DNA of 11,281 bases from Betaproteobacteria bacterium UBA6910 (lineage in GTDB: Bacteria; Pseudomonadota; Gammaproteobacteria; Burkholderiales; UBA6910), in the NCBI GenBank assembly GCA_002451065.1, contig DKBC01000125.1, forward strand, positions 214 to 11,494. The letters are read 5' to 3'. This document shows positions 8,366-11,281 of this stretch, piece by piece (within the stretch, counting starts at the first letter, position 1; every line of letters begins with the position of its first letter). The notes under the pieces were generated by a model. The model was not told the DNA's origin, did no database searches, and worked only from the letters and a program-made list of their open reading frames with translations. The position numbers and the translations under genes were made by a program.

Positions 8366-8395
8366 ATTATCCTACGTTTGGCGCCTTATTGTCCA
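8366..8395 (-). promoter_or_regulatory. Promoter candidate for the yciB-yciI-bolA-ppiC operon
   Basis: Read on the minus strand, TGGACA (8395-8390, 5 of 6 to TTGACA) and GATAAT (8371-8366, 5 of 6 to TATAAT) are 18 bases apart. The predicted start is near 8359, only about three bases before the yciB ATG (8356), so the mRNA would be nearly leaderless. This fits the lack of a ribosome-binding site there. It is a consensus match only. Confidence 0.5.
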
Positions 8396-8445
8396 TGTAA
8401 GGCACTCGCTGCGGCCGAAGGTTCAGTGCGCCGCGGGGATTGACA

Positions 8446-8470
8446 GGCCGCCCGTGGGGCCGGGGCGGCC
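8446..8470. repeat. GC-rich inverted repeat between DUF2863 gene and yciB
   Basis: GGCCGCCC at 8446-8453 and GGGCGGCC at 8463-8470 form a perfect 8-bp inverted repeat around a 9-base loop. No T-run follows on either strand, so it is not a standard intrinsic terminator. It lies downstream of the DUF2863 gene and upstream of the yciB promoter. It may slow polymerase or protect an mRNA end, but its role is unknown. Confidence 0.4.
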
Positions 8471-8476
8471 ATCATT

Positions 8477-8504
8477 GATCGAGCCGCGCGAGCGGCAGGC
8501 GATC
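8477..8504 (-). terminator. Imperfect hairpin just after the DUF2863 stop
   Basis: An outer stem GATCG (8477-8481)/CGATC (8500-8504) encloses an inner stem GCCGC (8483-8487)/GCGGC (8492-8496) with a four-base loop, starting three bases after the stop codon of the DUF2863 gene. There is no U-run, so termination, if any, would be of a non-canonical or factor-assisted kind. It may instead be a 3'-end stabiliser. Confidence 0.3.
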
Positions 8505-8507
8505 ACA

Positions 8508-9680
8508 TCAGTGCAGATGGGTGGGGACCGAGGCCGAGCTCTCGGGCATTTCGGCGTGGACCGCTTCGCCGTCCGGGCTCGGAAACAGCGGAGCGCCGCA
8601 GTCGTCGCAGTATTCCAGGGGGAAGGGGTGCTCCAGCTCCAGAATGTCCGCGATGCCGCATTCGCGCAGAATGGATTCGATGCTCTTGAGGGCGTCCGAG
8701 TCCTCGTCCTCGGCGCCCAGCAGGGGCCACACGACCCCGTAGGTGACTTCGCCTTTTTCCTTTAAGGTGAAAGCAATGCGGTACTCCTCGAGCTGCTGGT
8801 CGTGGAACGGGGCGACAACCGCTCTCAGGCCCGCCGGGGGCACTTCGAGGGTCGAGCGCACGTAGTCTGCGGCGGAGCGCAGAGAGTAGGGCCGGGAAAG
8901 GCGATCGGCCTGGCGCCACGCCGAATAATACGCATCCGGTCCCACCAGCTCGAACGCGCAGCCCCGCAGGGCGGTTTGAAGGCTCGGGCCGGCCTGAGTC
9001 TGCCATTGGCCCAGGGCCTGCGCCCGGCTTCCATCGTCTTCCTGCCAGCGGAAGATCGCCCCTCCCCGGGGGACGGCGACTCCCCCGAGCAGGTAACGGG
9101 TGTCGGCCAAGAACCGCTGGGTGTCCGGCAGTTCTTGGCTGCCCATAGTCACATCGCGGCCCTCGACCGCGCCCGCCCACAGCCGGCGGGCGAAGCGCAG
9201 CGTGTTCCCATAGCCGCGCGGGAGTTGGTCCGGGCTGAACAGGAAATCCGCCAAGCTGAGGCGGGCGGTGCGGGCCAGCACGTGGCCCTGGAGATGAGCG
9301 CGCAGGCTCTTCATGTCCCCCGCCGGAATGTGCGCGGCGGGAATCGCAAACCTTGACCAGGTGAGGACCGGCGCGGCGATCATCAGTACGTCGTAGTCCA
9401 CACCCCTGTGCTCGAGGGTTCCGCTTTCCGTGTGGGCTTCCACGATGTCGATGAGCCGGTCATAGCCCCGCGGACTGGATCCCCAGAGCCTGTCCAGAGT
9501 GCTTTCCAGGGCGGCCTCGTCCCCCGCCTCGAGGAGCCGCACCACCAGCTCCGCGATGCGGGACTCCCAGAATCTGTCCTCGAGCCGGCTTCCGGCTTCG
9601 CTCAGGCTCACGGCCAGGCGGCCCAACCGCTCCGCGTCCCGCGTCAATTTGGGTCTGCCCGGAAAGCGGGTGCGCTTCAT
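8508..9680 (-). CDS. DUF2863 family protein, function unknown
   Basis: I recognise this as a DUF2863-type protein, a family seen mainly in Betaproteobacteria with no known function. The match is from memory of the N-terminal pattern KRTRFPGRPKL...SEAGSRLEDRFWE. The 390-residue product has no signal peptide and no membrane segment, so it is cytoplasmic. Visible parts are a basic N-terminus (1-15), a helical region (16-90), a mixed alpha/beta middle with many Trp, Tyr and Arg residues, an acidic stretch EDEDSDA (324-330), and a C-terminal YCDDCGAPLF (Cys358/Cys361) followed by His375, His388 and His390. Only one CxxC pair is present, so a complete zinc ribbon would have to use the late histidines or pair two subunits. 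I chose the ATG at 9680 (MKRTRF); an ATG at 9701 would add seven residues but would leave only about nine bases of leader and has no ribosome-binding site, while GGGG lies about ten bases before 9680. The gene is divergent from the channel gene. Confidence 0.8.
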   Translation of the reverse strand: MKRTRFPGRPKLTRDAERLGRLAVSLSEAGSRLEDRFWESRIAELVVRLLEAGDEAALESTLDRLWGSSPRGYDRLIDIVEAHTESGTLEHRGVDYDVLMIAAPVLTWSRFAIPAAHIPAGDMKSLRAHLQGHVLARTARLSLADFLFSPDQLPRGYGNTLRFARRLWAGAVEGRDVTMGSQELPDTQRFLADTRYLLGGVAVPRGGAIFRWQEDDGSRAQALGQWQTQAGPSLQTALRGCAFELVGPDAYYSAWRQADRLSRPYSLRSAADYVRSTLEVPPAGLRAVVAPFHDQQLEEYRIAFTLKEKGEVTYGVVWPLLGAEDEDSDALKSIESILRECGIADILELEHPFPLEYCDDCGAPLFPSPDGEAVHAEMPESSASVPTHLH

Positions 9681-9716
9681 GTGTCTTGCCCCAGTCGTCA
9701 TAGGCCAGAAACGACA

Positions 9717-9725
9717 ATTTTACCA
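9717..9725 (-). promoter_or_regulatory. Extended -10 promoter candidate for the DUF2863 gene
   Basis: On the minus strand the sequence TGGTAAAAT (9725-9717) is an extended -10 element, TGn plus TAAAAT (5 of 6 to TATAAT). No good -35 box lies at the right distance, as is common for extended -10 promoters. The predicted start is near 9710, giving a leader of about 30 bases to the ATG at 9680. The palindrome CCCCGGGG (9734-9741) sits just upstream. Confidence 0.4.
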
Positions 9726-9813
9726 GCCGTGATCCCCGGGGGTAGGCCAACGCCTGGGCCGAGGGTCCGGGACGCGTTACCATTGCGCCGCGGGATGTGG
9801 GCGTAGACCGGAA

Positions 9814-9820
9814 GGGGGAG
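9814..9820 (+). promoter_or_regulatory. Ribosome-binding site of the channel gene
   Basis: GGGGGAG lies seven bases before the ATG at 9828. It fixes this start over other in-frame choices. I see no convincing -35/-10 pair for this gene in the 9702-9827 gap. Confidence 0.7.
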
Positions 9821-9827
9821 AGACAAC

Positions 9828-10676
9828 ATGCCCGAGCGGGAACTGGGGAGGCCGGAGGCGGGCTGGCGCCGGCGCCTGTACGTAATTATCTTCGAGGCCG
9901 ACACCAGGGCCGGAAAGCTGTTCGATGTCCTGTTGATCATCGCGATCTTGGCGAGCGTGCTGGTGGTCATGGTCGACAGTGTGGAAGCCATCCGCGCCCG
10001 GCATGGGCTGCTCCTGAGGATCCTCGAGTGGTTCTTCACCCTGCTTTTCACCGCCGAGTACCTGACTCGGCTGATGGTGGTGAAGAAACCGGTCCGCTAT
10101 GCAACCAGTTTCTTCGGCGTCATTGACCTGCTCGCTATCCTGCCCACCTACCTTAGCCTGTTCCTGGCCGGAACCCATTACCTGGTGGACATCAGGGCCC
10201 TGCGCCTCCTGCGTATATTCCGGGTTCTCAAGCTTTCACCCTACCTCAGCGAGGCCAACATCATCGTCCAGGCGTTGCTGGCGAGCCGGCGCAAGATCGC
10301 GGTTTTCCTGAGCACCGTGTTGATCGTCGTGGTGATCCTGGCGACACTCATGTACCTGGTGGAAGGGCCGGCCAATGGCTATACCAGCATTCCGACCTCA
10401 ATTTATTGGGCCATCGTCACCCTAACCACCGTGGGCTATGGTGACATCTTTCCCAGGACGCCCCTGGGCCAGGTTATCGCGTCCATGGTGATGATCCTTG
10501 GCTATGGAATTCTCGCGGTGCCGACGGGAATCGTAACCGCCGAGCTCACCACTCGCGCCATGCGTCGCCCCGCCACCACCAGGACCTGCCAGAACTGCCT
10601 CACCGAAGGGCTCGACGCCGACGCGGTTTACTGCAAGCAGTGCGGCCACAAGCTTGCCGCCCACTCAAAGGACTAA
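9828..10676 (+). CDS. Voltage-gated-type potassium channel with C-terminal zinc ribbon
   Basis: This is a six-segment ion channel of the Kv/ion-transport family in the inner membrane. Hydrophobic segments lie at about 31-50 (S1), 63-83 (S2), 95-116 (S3), 121-136 (S4), 156-177 (S5) and 212-238 (S6). S4 has basic residues at every third position (Arg123, 126, 129, 132 and Lys135), the voltage-sensor pattern. The pore loop carries TLTTVGYGD at 198-206, the potassium selectivity filter. After S6 there is no RCK/TrkA domain or cyclic-nucleotide domain. Instead a short tail holds CQNC (Cys254/Cys257) and CKQCGHKL (Cys269/Cys272), a small zinc ribbon facing the cytoplasm. The 282-residue length suits a tetrameric Kv-like bacterial channel. 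Physiological role and gating stimulus cannot be read from sequence. It is a single gene, divergent from the DUF2863 gene and convergent with the aconitase gene. Confidence 0.93.
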   Translation: MPERELGRPEAGWRRRLYVIIFEADTRAGKLFDVLLIIAILASVLVVMVDSVEAIRARHGLLLRILEWFFTLLFTAEYLTRLMVVKKPVRYATSFFGVIDLLAILPTYLSLFLAGTHYLVDIRALRLLRIFRVLKLSPYLSEANIIVQALLASRRKIAVFLSTVLIVVVILATLMYLVEGPANGYTSIPTSIYWAIVTLTTVGYGDIFPRTPLGQVIASMVMILGYGILAVPTGIVTAELTTRAMRRPATTRTCQNCLTEGLDADAVYCKQCGHKLAAHSKD

Positions 10677-10686
10677 CAAAGGCAAT

Positions 10687-10710
10687 CCGGCACCGGGCCG
10701 GTCTTCCCGG
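10687..10710. terminator. Weak hairpins in the channel-aconitase gap
   Basis: The 52-base gap between the two convergent genes holds short, mutually exclusive GC stems: CCGGC (10687-10691)/GCCGG (10697-10701) and CCGGG (10693-10697)/CCCGG (10706-10710). Neither has a clear T-run. They are the only candidates for ending either transcript here, and the support is weak. Confidence 0.2.
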
Positions 10711-10728
10711 GCAGCAGCGCTCGTCCCG

Positions 10729-11281
10729 TCAGGCGGCGACCAGTTCCCGCAGTACATAGGGGAGAATTCCTCCGTGGCGGAAATAGTCCACTTCGATGGG
10801 AGTATCGATGCGCAATAGCAGAGGGACCTCCTGGCGCCCGCCGTCCTTGCGCCTGATCACCAGGGTGACATCCTGCTGGGGCCTGATATCGCCCTCCAGC
10901 CCCACGAGGTCGAATTCCTCGTCACCCCGGATTCCGAGAGACTGCGCCGAGTCGGCTCCCTTGAACTGAAGCGGCACCACGCCCATGCCCACGAGATTGG
11001 AGCGGTGAATGCGCTCGAAGCTGCGGGCGACCACGGCCCGGACCCCCAGGAGCTGGGTTCCCTTGGCGGCCCAGTCCCGGGAAGATCCGGTCCCATATTC
11101 CTCGCCGCCGAAAACGACGGTGGGAACGCCATCCCGGATGTAGCGCATGGCAGCATCATAGATGGACATCTGCTCGCCCGAGGGCTGGTGCAGGGTCTCT
11201 CCCCCCTCCACCCGGCTGCCGTCCGGCCGCAAGGGAATCATCAGGTTCTTGATACGCACGTTGGCAAAGGTGCCGCGCATC
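10729..11281 (-). CDS. acnA: Aconitate hydratase (AcnA type), C-terminal part
   Basis: Aconitase interconverts citrate and isocitrate in the TCA cycle using a [4Fe-4S] cluster. Only the C-terminal swivel domain is visible: 183 residues plus one base of the next codon, out of about 890-900; the start lies beyond the right edge. The hallmarks are [11 protein letters not shown] at the domain entrance, [28 protein letters not shown] (residues 59-74, with the substrate-binding Ser and Arg), [26 protein letters not shown] and [15 protein letters not shown] at the end. The cluster cysteines are outside the window. The sequence fits the AcnA/IRP group and not AcnB, whose domain order differs. AcnD (2-methylcitrate dehydratase) is close in sequence, but the ending [13 protein letters not shown] favours AcnA. 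The gene converges on the channel gene. Confidence 0.92.
   Translation of the reverse strand, partial: MRGTFANVRIKNLMIPLRPDGSRVEGGETLHQPSGEQMSIYDAAMRYIRDGVPTVVFGGEEYGTGSSRDWAAKGTQLLGVRAVVARSFERIHRSNLVGMGVVPLQFKGADSAQSLGIRGDEEFDLVGLEGDIRPQQDVTLVIRRKDGGRQEVPLLLRIDTPIEVDYFRHGGILPYVLRELVAA

Noticed and set aside
9783..9809. Promoter for the channel gene (TTGCGC followed by TAGACC)
   Set aside because: The spacer is only 15 bases and the -10 match is poor, so it is not supported.
1..11281. Defence island, phage, transposon or CRISPR system
   Set aside because: No transposase, integrase, nuclease, toxin-antitoxin pair, direct-repeat array or tRNA-linked junction was found; all genes are core or widely conserved.

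Overview
This 11.3 kb window of GC-rich DNA looks like an ordinary chromosomal stretch from a betaproteobacterium or close relative. Three things point there: the long proteobacterial form of PurL, a cytoplasmic protein I recognise as the mostly betaproteobacterial DUF2863 family, and the linkage yciB-yciI-bolA-parvulin. I cannot name a genus. I see no insertion sequence, phage gene, CRISPR array, tRNA or rRNA, and no gene-free stretch longer than about 150 bases.

Left part (1-6293, + strand). The window opens inside purL (FGAM synthase) and holds its last 909 residues. After a 114-base gap with a good sigma-70-like promoter comes a tightly overlapped four-gene paraquat-inducible (Pqi) operon: two half-size PqiA membrane proteins, PqiB (three MCE domains) and the lipoprotein PqiC. 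Together these should form a lipid-transport bridge from inner to outer membrane. The usual single two-domain PqiA is encoded here as two genes.

Middle part (6294-8400, - strand read leftwards). A strong bidirectional hairpin terminator separates pqiC from a convergent operon transcribed in the order yciB, yciI, bolA, ppiC-type parvulin. The first three genes overlap by 1 and 4 bases, and the parvulin follows after 30 bases. A promoter candidate sits so close to yciB that its mRNA may be almost leaderless.

Right part (8400-11281). The DUF2863 gene (- strand) is divergent from a six-segment voltage-gated-type potassium channel (+ strand) that ends in a small cytoplasmic zinc ribbon. Converging on the channel gene is the 3' end of an aconitase gene, probably acnA, cut by the right edge of the window.

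The content is largely core metabolism and envelope function. I did not find a clearly new multi-gene system. The points most worth checking are the split PqiA, the possibly leaderless yciB promoter, the uncharacterised DUF2863 protein with its CxxC/His tail, and the zinc-ribbon potassium channel.
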